Source: Pipra filicauda (lineage: Eukaryota; Chordata; Aves; Passeriformes; Pipridae). From it: a stretch of DNA of 64,000 nt. Numbering within the stretch: position 1 is the stretch's first letter; every line of letters starts with the position of its first letter. The notes under the pieces were generated by a model that ran no database searches, had not been told where the DNA came from, and saw only the letters and a program-made list of their open reading frames with translations. Shown one piece after another: positions 38,032 through 50,400 of the stretch. The position numbers and the translations under genes are program-made. The DNA lies in NCBI RefSeq assembly GCF_003945595.2, contig NW_024104096.1:3405501-3469500 (forward strand). Reading direction: 5' to 3'.

Positions 38032-39349
38032 CTAATGGTGTAATTTAGTAGCACTCCTACTAATCTTTCACTGATCACACAGTAGCTGAATCACTATGAC
38101 TCAATTTTAACATTACACTCCTAATTTGAGACTTGTGACTTGAAATCTAGGAATCTTTCCCACTACAATTTGCATGTGATATCTTTATTTTGGCAGTAGT
38201 AGTAGAGGAAAGGCATGAAGGCACACAAGAAGTTGTCTAGAACCTGAAAAGTGTTGATGCTTTTGCCTAATGAGATATAAATAATATACTCTCATATATA
38301 CCACCATACCACCTTAAAGAAACTCAAATTCAGTTGTTGTTCAGACATCAGAGTCGGTTCAACACGTTTAAGATATAGTGCAATCAAGTCTCTTTTGCTA
38401 ACAGAACACAGGATACTTCCTTTAGGCAATCTGAAAAGAAAACCAGAATCTATTACCCCCACCTTCACCTTACCAGTGTCCCAGGACAAGCATCCCGTCT
38501 CTTTCACAGCCATTCTTGCCTGACCTATTCCAGAAAATTCATAGCTCTTTCCCAAAGAGGAGGGAAGGCAGCCTACAAATTATTTTCCTTCATAGAAAGC
38601 CCACATCCATGGGCTTTTCTCATGGCATTTCAATTTATAAGACATTGACTCCACTTTCCTTGTTTGTTACTAAAAGCCAGCTTTATCTTCATGCTAATGA
38701 AAGGTCCTAAACCTTGTCTGTAATGTAGCTGACAAAGACACCATTTACAAAGAATTCTGTAAACAGTGGCCCACTAGAAAAGTGAACCACTTTATATGCC
38801 TCTACTCTGTCAGAGTTGCCCTTGCTGGTTTGACTCCATACTTCTTTGGCCTGTAGGCCACTGCTTCTTTACGTGTCTGGCTGACACACAGCTACTGCTG
38901 TTCATGGAAATCGGAAGCCTCAAAAATCTGCAAGAGCTAAACAAATTGAATCTACCAGCTAGTAGAATCTTTTGAACCTCTACTTTCTTGGGCCTATAGT
39001 AAGTGTGTATTAAAAGCTCTTCCTAAGCCTTTGAATAAGAATTTGCAGAATGTGAGGTCTAAATATTGGTGAATTTAGTTCTGTTGAGAAAAACTGTTCT
39101 GGCAGAATTTCAAACAGACCTGGCACTGAGCCCCACTAATCTTCTTATTAATGTTCTTCTTATGAATCTTCCTGATAAAACTGTGAACCCAACAGATTAG
39201 TATTGGCAGAGCCTGGATACACATTTGGATTTGGAATAAGTGCACTATTACCTGCTGAAAAATAGAACTAAAAAAATAGCTGCACTTCTGTTGTTCAGGC
39301 GGCCCTAGACAGTTAACACACAAGAGTGCTTCTCTCTGCTGTCACAGTA
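38032..39349. other. Intergenic DNA, no gene seen
   Basis: AT-rich DNA between the CR1 fragment and the next CpG-raised block. ORFs are short on both strands and no repeat was recognised. Confidence 0.55.
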
Positions 39350-39960
39350 TTTGTATTTCATTCCCTCACTCAGACTGAAGCATTACCGCCGTTACCCTTC
39401 TGAACAAATTCCGAAAAGCTCATGTACTCCCAACTATTTTGTCCCTTGCTGTGCTAAGGATGGCTTCCCAGGCTACTACGGCTGCTTCTCTTCTCCCGTA
39501 TTTGGAAGCTGGCCTTCAGCATGGAGATCCCTTGTGGGTTGCTGTTTAAATTCCAGAGTCACTGTTGCACATTACCATTTCCTTCAGCTGATGTAAATCA
39601 AATACAGCATGAGTGAAAAATGTGAGTATAAGCTCGGCGAACTGCTTCGTGAGGGGAACTGTGATGCATGCGGAAAGTTTGTCTCAGGACAAAACGTTTC
39701 ACAAGCACAGCGTGCTTTGGACAGGGGGACGTTGCTGAGGCCATTGCCCCTCCTTTGGCAGCAGTTTGCACACACTTCACCCCTGTGCACCACACTGAAT
39801 TGGCAGTGCTGGCACAGTGTACAGCAGTAAAGAATGACACACTCACATGGAAAATGCTGTTGCCTGGCATCAGGGACATTTTTCTATACACAGAGTCCAG
39901 AACGTACACAGGAATTTCATTTCACCCCTGGCATTTTAGGGCATCTGCAGCAAACGTAGT
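39350..39960. promoter_or_regulatory. CpG-raised block without a recognised gene, possible regulatory element
   Basis: About 14 CpGs by hand count lie in roughly 600 bp, clearly above the neighbouring kilobases. Overlapping ORFs occur in several frames on both strands (39598-39909 minus; 39609-39830 and 39668-40030 plus), but none matches a protein family I recognise. Codon-like periodicity cannot be judged by eye. A decayed retrocopy or a conserved enhancer are both possible. Confidence 0.3.
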
Positions 39961-42900
39961 AGCCCTTAATTTTTGCTTCTCATCTTCCAGCAGCTCCAAA
40001 ACAGCAGAAACCAAACATACCCTAGTTTAAAAAAATGTTAATCTTTTAATTAATCAACTGTTGTTTTTTGTAAGTGGACTGAAAACGTGATACTATATGG
40101 AACATAGAATACCTTAAATAGGAATGATTTTGAAATATTTTAACAGAACTAATAGTTTGTAGCTAAGTTCCTTTAGGATAGGATTTATGAACTTCTCATT
40201 CCTATCTCTGAATACTTGCATGGCAATGTCACCTGTGTAATGGGCAAAATGCCAGTCCACTAACACTTGACTCCTACAGGAAAGCAAGGCAAAGCACAGA
40301 GATCTTCTCTATGGGTAAGAGACTCACAGTTTAATACTTAATAGCTATGACTCTGGCTATAGAGGAGACTAAGAGAAAGATGAGCACGTTTTCAGTACGC
40401 TTCGAACATATTCTAAAGCAAATCTTATGGACATAACATGTAATAAGGACAGTTTTTTCAAGCCCAGAAGTGTAGCACAAATTGATGTAATTCTGGATTC
40501 TTCCCTTTGCTACAGGATAAAACTCTCACTGCAATCCTAATGATCTTTAAACTTCTGAGTGGCACAGCTCTGAAGACACACTGCCCTCTCTGTGACACCA
40601 CTGCATTTTATGAGGAACAGAGAACAAAAAGATTCACAGAGCAATCTTACAGTGAGTCCTACTGAATTTTCGGCAAGTACAAGGTCCAATTATGTGAAAA
40701 TAACTGCAAGTTCAGGATTTGGGGGGAGGAAGAAAGAATTATTTTTCCATTAGGTTAACTGTCTTTATTGTAATTACTTGAAGCTCCTCTGGGACACATA
40801 AAGAGTTTTAGTCAAGATGTATTAATGAATGACACAGACAAGACACTCAAAAGTATGTAAAAAAAAGTACGTTTATTCTGTGGATTTATATCTCCACTGT
40901 ATATGGAGGGAGTTCATCAGTGTATACAAACTTGCAGTGCTGTCTAGCAATTTATCTTCTAAGTTTTGTCTAATTTGGCCATTTAGTACTTGTTGATGTC
41001 AGTAAACTCCTATATGTACTAATATATGGCTACAAATCCTTAGCAGGCATACTAAATCAGATAATTATATATGCCATAAAGAATCTATGAAAATGATAAA
41101 GACATTCATGATAATCCAGTTAAAAGGCAAATACATACAGGCATATATTCAAAGAGTTCATTATTTTTAGATATAGTGCTATTTAATTTTAGCCAATTTT
41201 GGCCAGTCTTGGCTTTGGTTTTGTGGTGAGTTTGAACATATACAAAATTGCAAAGACCCCTGAGCCTTTTCATTCTGCTGTAGGGAAATAAATAACTTAT
41301 GGGACTCCAAACCAGCAAAACACTTAAAATTTCTGACTAATCTTACACTTACCAATACACACACGCTTTAATATTTTAGTAAATGAAATCTAATATGAGG
41401 AACTATTAGGAAAGGAGTTGATATGTACAAGCATCTAATATTACAAGACAGGAAAAAAGCCTACAGAGGCACTGATAAACATGTAGCCAAAAAAAAAAAG
41501 GCAAATATTTCATAGGTCATCTTATGGGCTGAGTTGGATACAGGAGTCCTTGAAATGGAATTGAACATAATTGCATGCAAAAATACTTAATCAAGAACTG
41601 ACTAATCAAGATGTGTTCTTGCAAAGTAGACAAAAAATTGTGAGACCTTACTTATCTCAATTGAGATATCTGTTCATTTCAGTGCAAAGTAAAACAGGGA
41701 AAGCTTAAACTGATCAACAAGAATAACTGAAATCAGCCTTTCCCTTTTTTAAAAAAAATGCATAAAGACCATGCAAAAAGTTAGTTGCCATGTCTCAGCT
41801 GGTAGATGCACCAGCTCTGTAAACTGCTTGAGGACAAGAGTTTTACTGCTCTCACAGAGCATTTTTTTGGAAAGGAATCATGGTGCAGCAAAGGCCATTT
41901 AAAGCTGAATGACAGCCTCCACATCAGGCTTAATAGTGGAACTCATCTATCCAGTTATAGAGAAGCTCCTGAAAACTACCTTTTGCTTTATGAAAAACAA
42001 AGTCTATTGTAGGTTCATAGTAATGTTAGCACAATAATAGAAAGACTTTGTTTGCATTTACTGTGAATAGACTGTATAAGTTTAACTACACATACACTAT
42101 CATACATGCTTTACATATACATGATAATACATTTTTGTCTGCAATTTTTCAGAAGAAAAGTTGGAAAACCTGGTTTTTTTGAACCTTATCCGTAATTAGC
42201 AATTTCTAGAATAAGTACACACACATATATTTAATATGCTTACCTGTCTTTCCTACACGTTTCACATTCTTAGAAAATTCTTCAATTTTGTTGTTACGAC
42301 TGTGGTGATACTCCACAATAAACCACTTCAGAATGCAGTGCAGTTAACAAAATGTTTTGGGTTCAGAGCAGTTGACACAGTAACTGAGAAGATGACAAAA
42401 ATAAACTACATTTGCACTCTTGGTTTCCCAGTAGAACTTCTAGCAAGAAACCCCGAAGGAAACAGTGAATAGGTAGCAGCATGCTCTGCAGACCTAAGCC
42501 CCACTATATTTTAACAACAGAACACAACTACAGAAGGGCAGCTAGGAACCAAGTGGTGGTGTGGGATGAAACAAAGTTCATATTCAGGAGAAGGAAGACA
42601 ACTGTGATTTAAATTTTCCAGTTGTAATAGGCTGCTCCCATCTAGCTCAGATAGTGACTGGTGATGAGTCAGTTCAGTATAAAAATTCTGAAGTGTTGGT
42701 CTTATTGCAGTTCCTAGAACACAGCCAGTCAAGGCACAGAACTAAACAGAACCTAACCTAGTTTCATTGCAGAAGTCATCTTTAAAATGGCAAGGCACGC
42801 TGACAGGCTGTCCTGGTGAAGTTACACTGCCATAACACCTTAGTAATCTGCTCTGTCTTTCCTCTGGGTTGTCATTTCTTGGGTGTGAAATTTATTCCAT

Positions 42901-45839
42901 CTGTGCCAGTCACCTGCACACTAGAGCTATCAGTACAGTAGTACCATTCTACAACAAATCCATGATGAATTTAAAGTTTATGTTTAAGGTAGACATTACC
43001 ACAGAAAGAAAAAAAATCTTTTTTTTTTAAGCTTCAATCATCCATTGCTTACTCCTTAGATGACCCAAAGTTAATGCTTGATAAGAGGGAAGTGCAGAAC
43101 ATCCACTGACCAACAGTGGCCTCCAATCCTCCAGAAGCTGATAGAAGAGACTCTAAACCTTAAATTTCAACATATGCTTACATCTTCACAGGACCAAGAC
43201 AGTAATACAATCCAGCTTATGCAATATATGAATACAGCATTTCTGTAAATTTTCTCAGGCATCTAATTAGCTTTTACTCAGAAAAATTAGAAAGTGGTGT
43301 AGTAAAGGAACAATATCAGGTCATTCCAGGGAAAAGTAATTAATCACAGCCAAGTGTATTTGCCTAGAAAACATAATTCTTCTCTGCTGAGGTATCTAAT
43401 ACTGAGAATAACTACTGTAAAATGGAGGCTAGTGCTTAGAGCTAACCAGACATGCACTTCAACGAAGTATTAATACTAGCCAAACACCTTATAATTACAG
43501 ACAGCTCTTCATGAAGCTCTTTGTAAATAGTTCTGTTCCACCGCTCCTGCCACTGGCAGCTGCAGTGCCAGGTACCCTGAGCACAGGATACAGGACTCTC
43601 CAAAAGATACTGGGGCACAGGCTGCATTGCAGCTACGCTTTTTGTAAGCACAAAGTGTTCTCCCTTTTTCCACCAAAACCTATTACTTCTGTATTCATAC
43701 ATCTCACTTACCTCAGTGGAAGGAAAGAGAGGATTTCTTTGCTTCGTTAAAAGACGTGTGAGAAAAGGAGAATTTATTTATCTGGTTATCTGGGACAGAG
43801 AGAAATTATGGGCCTAAAGACAACGGAGATTTTTATAAGCAGAAGAGTCTGCAGAAATGGGTTTAACTGGACTCAACTGAGTTCTTATGACATACTAAAA
43901 GACATGGAAAGAGTGTCTTAAAAGGTAATCCTTTAATTCAAACCATATTAACTTATTTGAGATGCTGGTCACCACTGTCATGCTAATAATAGATATTACT
44001 TCTTAGCAACACTAAGATTTTGAGTGTGTGAAAAGGAAAGGAGGTTCAGCATTTCCTCTTTTTCTTTCTCAGTAGGGAATCCATTGTTGCATGTGTAATA
44101 CCATACTGGAAGAGGACAAAAGAAAGCATACATTTCCACCTTGGGTTCAATAAATGGAAAATATCAAATCTGTCATTACTTTCTAACCATCTAGTAGGAC
44201 CTGATGAATTAATGAAACTGTATAACCTGGGGAAGTAATCTCACAGTAACAGTAAAATTAATGTATAATTACAGACTGAGTTGTGCAAAGGGCAAGAGAA
44301 ACTGAACTTTTTAAATAAGTACCTGCCTCAAAGCTGTTATTCATGTGACATCAATGCGACAGTTGTGAATACTGCAAAGGAAAGAGAAAATACTGTAAAG
44401 GCAGTACATAAGAAGAAGAAAAAAAAAACACCTTACAAGTGTTACATGTATTGCTGTTAATTGCATGGAATTTTGCTGGATGTGGCTTCACAAATTAGGC
44501 AGCCACAGCAACAGCATGCAGGAAATTTCAGTGATGGGCCTGCAGTACAGTCACATAGTGCAGACAATAAAATTTGATTTTTGTATGGGCAGAAATGTTA
44601 CCATTATAACCCAAATAGTAAAACAAACTCTAAATACCAACACATATTTTGGCCCTGTAGGTAAGCAAAGTTTCAGAAGGCCACTAAAAATTTTCATCTG
44701 CTCTATATTTTATTTTGCCTGTAGTAACTGTACCTATTTGAGTCACCAAGTCAGCCTTTTATAGTGATTGGATATCACTTTTTTTCTTAAGGACATATGC
44801 ACACCCATGCATATTTCAGGCAGAAGTCAGTACAGTTGATCCTAAACCTAAAGCAATTATATTTAATCAAAGAACTTAGCTTATGTACAAGTCCCACAAA
44901 TTACTAAATACATGGTTTATTAGGTCTGCATAGTTCCACAAAACAGAATTTAAGAGATTATTATTTCATGACATGGACCAATTTGCTTTTTGTAATTCCC
45001 AGCTCCAGCACGCTGCTATCCAGAAGGATTTTTATCTGTGCTCATTATTACTGATACATAGTATGCAAAAGAGGCACTGCTGAGAATGCATATACCAGAA
45101 ATGGAAGTATCTGCTATATAGCCAATAGCAAACAACAGAAACTACTCTTAGAGTGCACAGTTCAAGTAACTTAGTACACTCAAGACTGCTGAGAGGCTGA
45201 TATTCCAAGCATGTTTTGCATGCCAATAGCATAATTTGATTATGTTATCAAGCCTCCAGGTATACCTCTTTCTGAACAAGATGGGATTGTACAACACAGA
45301 AATTAGTAATATGACTTCTACCACTGCAGATTCAATAAATACACACTCACAAACACAATTCCAGCACACTAAAAGAGAACAATAACAAAAAAAATAAAAA
45401 TTCAGAGGTTTGGCTAAGATTTCTAACCCTATACAAAATCTGTTATTCTTAACTCTTCAGGCCTACAACTTGTAACTGTCCCTGTAGCTCCAACCACGAC
45501 AGCACTGGTATGAGAAGGTACAGAGACAGATCCTTGAGCCCACGCAAGCCTTACTGACTTAATTGCTCTTTCTGTATGTCCCCGTGTCTGCTGGTAGGAC
45601 CGGCTGTGTTCAAACACTGCACAGAAAGAACATTGTTTGCTCTGAAGCATTTTGGAGTTTAGCTTCACCTAGCCTGACAGGAACATTGATTTATAGCTTA
45701 AAATAGCAGAACAAGGACGAAAACACCTAAAAGTCAGCAGTAACTTTTGAAACCTAATTCTGTGCTCGGATTACCAAGGAAAGGAACAAGTGCAGACTGC
45801 AACCTTATAACTCCTCACTCACATGCTTTATTCTATTAC
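39961..45839. other. Intergenic DNA upstream of VCL, no gene seen
   Basis: AT-rich, CpG-poor DNA with short ORFs only. Composition changes sharply at about 45840, where the VCL CpG island begins. Confidence 0.6.
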
Positions 45840-46634
45840 CACGAGCGCTGCCCGTGCCACAAGAGACTCGCCGGAGGGCGGGCAGCGCAACGCTCCGTGA
45901 GGGCTCACCCGGAGCTGCGCCGGGACTGGCGGCCGTGCTCCCACACGGGAAAGCGGGAATTTATGTTCCCCTCTGGCTACGGCTTGTACTCCTTCCTCCG
46001 ACACCACGCCGCCCACTTAAGTGTATTTAAACGAGCTCCCGCACCCGTGCCGCTGTTACCACCAGTCACAGGGGTAAAACCTAAGGCGAGGTTCGCTCTC
46101 CCACTACACGACGCCCCGGCCCGCACCGCAGGGCCACCGCCGCCTCAGCGCTGTCCCGCCGCGTCCCCTCAGACTCAGAGGGGACACCGCTCCCCACCTC
46201 AGGCGGGAGGGCAGCGGGACAGAGGGAACACCCCTCCGTACCTGAGGCGGGGCGCGGGCGGAAAGGGGCACCCGCCACCTCTCCCCACTTTCCCTCTGTG
46301 GGGCGGAAGCGGTCGGGACCGCGCCCCGGGCGTTCCGCACCGGGCCGGCTGCGGGCGCTGAGGGGAGAGCGCAGCCCTGCAAGGAGGGGCGCGCCCCAAG
46401 CAGTGCCTGGGGACAGGGGTTGGGTTCGGTCCGGCCAGGGCCGTCACCTTCCCCCGGCCGCCCCCGTCCCGGTGATGCCCAGTGTTACACACCCGGCCGG
46501 GAGGCCTCGCTCCGCCTCAGCCCGACAGAGCGAACTCGCGCCGGCGGGCGGGCGTGGCGCAGGAATCCCGGAATCCCGCCACCCCACCGCCCCCCTCGGC
46601 CCCCGCTATCCCGGCACCCCGGCTTTAATCGTCT

Positions 46635-46644
46635 CCTTATATGG
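46635..46644 (+). promoter_or_regulatory. VCL: CArG box (SRF site) of the VCL promoter
   Basis: CCTTATATGG is a perfect CC(A/T)6GG serum response factor site, about 530 bp before the VCL start codon. It is the AT-rich exception inside the CpG island. Vinculin is an established SRF/MRTF target that responds to serum and actin dynamics, so this is very likely functional. A perfect CArG is expected about four times by chance in a window of this size, so position and gene identity carry the argument. Confidence 0.75.
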
Positions 46645-46657
46645 ACACCAGAATGTC

Positions 46658-46665
46658 TGACGTCA
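46658..46665 (+). promoter_or_regulatory. VCL: CRE (CREB/ATF site)
   Basis: TGACGTCA, a full palindromic cAMP response element, starts 14 bp after the CArG box. Full CREs near CpG-island starts are commonly bound by CREB/ATF proteins. Use in VCL is an inference. Confidence 0.6.
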
Positions 46666-46815
46666 TCCCGACGCTGGGAAACCAGCGCCCGCGCAGCCAA
46701 GCTCGGTTGGGAAGGCGGGTGGTGCGGGAAAGGCGGGGGGCGGAGGGGGAAGGAGGCTCTGGAATGTTGATGGACGTGGCCTTTCGCCACTGGGAGCGGC
46801 GGCGCCGGGTCGGCC

Positions 46816-46854
46816 ATTGGGCGAGGAGGGCGGGGGCGGGAGCGGCGGGAGGGG
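46816..46854 (+). promoter_or_regulatory. VCL: VCL core promoter: inverted CCAAT, GC box, G-quadruplex motif
   Basis: ATTGG at 46816-46820 is an inverted CCAAT (NF-Y). GGGGGCGGG at 46832-46840 is a GC box (Sp1/KLF). The G runs at 46828-30, 46832-36, 46838-40 and 46847-49 have short loops and form a canonical G-quadruplex motif on the + strand. A GGAATG TEAD-type motif lies upstream at 46761-46766. No TATA box is seen. Transcription probably starts just downstream, about 46860-47000. Confidence 0.55.
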
Positions 46855-46869
46855 CCGGTTGTGGCGGTT

Positions 46870-47442
<573 letters not shown>

Positions 47443-50400
47443 TGAGCCGGCCCCCGCCCCGTAAGGGACCGGCTGCCCGGCGGTGGTGGCCGGGAAGGGG
47501 TTAAGTTGGGAGGCTGCCTGGACCTCTACGGCTCCCGCCTGGAAGCCGCCTTGGGCTGTTCCCGCCCCGGCCGGCGAAGGAGCCGGGTGAGCAGTGCTGC
47601 GGAGCAGTGAGTTCTCCCAGCAGAGAGTAGTTCGCCGTGTCCGAGCGAAGAAGCCTTTGCCCACCTGAGGAGCGGCATCGCGTCAAAGCGCAGCAAAGCG
47701 CGGTGGGTGCTGCTGTTCGTACCCGCCCCGAAACGCCTCGCAGATGGCTCTGATACGCTGTGGGGTTCCTCGCTGCCTTGGAAACTCCTATTTTAAGTGT
47801 GTGCACTATAAAAGGCAAAATACTTACTTGGCGTGAGCTCATCCTAAAAAAAAAAAAAAAAGTCAAATTCCGACAATTAAACCCCAGACTTCCCAGGCAT
47901 TTGGTTTTGAGTGTTAATTTGGTGAAGGCTGGCCGTTCGTTATCAGCGCAGGAGTCGAGGCGGGACAGACCTGTGGTTTCCAGGCGAAGTCTGGAGTTGT
48001 AAATTGTTCTTGTTACGTAGCCTCCAGTGTGAGTTACTGATCGCTGGTGGGAAGCTGAAATTCTGCTTGAATCTCTCGATTTCTGGAGAGCAGCTATGCA
48101 TAGCATAGCATGTCTCTTTAAGATCTGAGCATCTGCAGTGTGGACATTTCAGTTTGAGAAGTGCAAGTGATTAATACGATTGAAGTGTTTTACTTCTATA
48201 GGTACTTTTATAACCATAAAAAAAAATTTTGATATAGAAAACACTGTGATGTTGCATACTCTTTTATTGCATTAAGAATTACTTGGTAATACTTAACTTA
48301 CACTTCTGTTAAGTTCATTTACAGATACTGAATTAATTTTTGAACATCAGGTGTTGCTTGCTCATTTTGAATCCTGTAAAATTCTGAAGTAATTCATGGC
48401 AAGCAATACCCTTTGCCAGTAAACCTTACCTTAAAATGAGTAACTATGTACAGTTAAAATACTGTGTCACTATTAACTTGATGTATTAATGCACTGAAAT
48501 TGCGAGGCTTGTGGGTATAAGAAACTATCAAGATGACTAATGTAGATGATGTGTTTATCATCTTTTGGCCTGTAGTACTTGCTACTGCTAGAATAACTTG
48601 CCACTTTGATATTCTGCAGTTTACTACAGTGTAGCTGCATCTCTTCGTCCCCACGACTGTGAATTTTACAGGTTGTGCTGCTTGGAATACTTGTGCTTCC
48701 TGCTGACTTTAGCAGAAACTCTTCTTATGAAGAACAATTGGTCTGCAGCAACAAAGTGATGTAATAGGTGTATTGGCTGTGAGGGTGTAAAGCATGAGTA
48801 TATGAAATACTTTTCCTTGAAAGGAAGACTTTGGAATAACACTTTGCTTCTCTGAGCTTAGCCTGTATCATTGGTTTGTGTGACTGTTTTTCCCCACCCC
48901 ACCTTCCTCTCAAAAGAAACTTGATCTGATAAAGTCTTATTTATTGGAGAAATGCAGAAACAGAACTAGTTTCATTCTGCAGCTTGCTAATGCCTGCTCT
49001 TTTTTCATTTTGGACTGTTTTGGAAGCCTCTGGTTTTCTTTTCTTGCCTGCTAGTTAGATAAAGGAAAAGACTGTTGAATTATTTTTTTGTGTGTTAATT
49101 CACAAAGAGCAAATAGAAGTGATGTAATCTGAGGTGGTACTTACCAGGAAGATGCCCTTACCTGGTAGAATACAGCTTTGCCTTCATTAGGAAAAATACA
49201 GAATTAAAGTTCTGTTTCCTGTCTGGAGCTGTGTCTTTCAGTGCATCATTCCAAAGTGTAAATGGGATTTGTGAAACAGCAATTTCACTGGAGCAGGAGT
49301 ATTTATGCAGACAGGTTATCAAATTATGAGCCCTCTGGTGTCCTCACAGGTGACAGCAAAGATGGACTTGTCAGTGCAAGCAAGAGAGTGATGCCAACGA
49401 GCTGCCAGCTCCTTGTGTTGCTTGCTGTCTGCTCTGGGTTCGTTGTGTAGCACGGCTGTCACAAAGTAAGGGGAAGTACTGATGAGCAGAGAATTCTTTA
49501 GTGATAAATTGTCACACACAGCAGCACTGTCCTCCAGCTCCCCAGCCTAGAGTAAGGACTCCACAGTTTGGAAAGTTAATTGATTTAACTATTGCATCTG
49601 TAAGTAACTGCTGGTGGCAGTGTTTGAAGTCCTGACACCCATTCTTGTGCAAGGGCTAGGAGTTGTGCTGTATGGGGAAATGGGTTAGGAAATGACTGTA
49701 TGGCTGTGAGGAAGGACCCATGTGCAATAACTTATTTTGTTGGTATTCCTGAGATGGAGTTAGCACAATACACTATACTCAAGATGGAACAGAAGTCTTA
49801 ATTTAAGACTATTAGATAAATTAAAAGGGAGTCCTTCTCCTAAATACCTTGATTTGAGATGTCTATATGAGAACTCTTCCCTCAGTTTGCATTTAACACG
49901 TGCTTCTGCATTTTCTGTCAGAAATGTTTGTGCTGTATTTTAAGGTTTGCCTGAAGCCATCTTAAACTACATGGGTATTTTAATGCAAAATTTGCACACC
50001 CAGGAAGACCTGTAGAGATGCCTCCTTGTCAGAACCTAGTTGTAATCCTGGGTAAGAGATAATACAAGTCATTGTTGAAGTTAATGAAATAATTGAATCT
50101 CTATGAATTAGTCTTTCCCTTAGTAAACACTGAAGAAAGACTTGGTATTCTGTTTCCAATATGTGGGTTTGATTCTACTGCATCTTGAATATTCTGTTAG
50201 GACATAGCTTTTGCAGAAGAATTCTCAGATTGTTTTGAAGTATTTTGATGAAGTTTCTTAACTGTGAAATAAAGTACTTGTGGCCTGTGCAAAAATTCAA
50301 CATGTGGAGGGAGATAACCATCAGAAGCTTTTTGCATGGAAATAAGCTTTGACTGAAACCAAGTATTTGAGGGAGAGGCTTCAGATACCACAAGATTATT

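Noticed and set aside
45747..46361. Plus-strand ORF of 204 codons upstream of VCL
   Set aside because: It begins in AT-rich DNA and runs into the CpG island. The sequence is Pro/Arg-rich with no family match, consistent with GC-driven openness.
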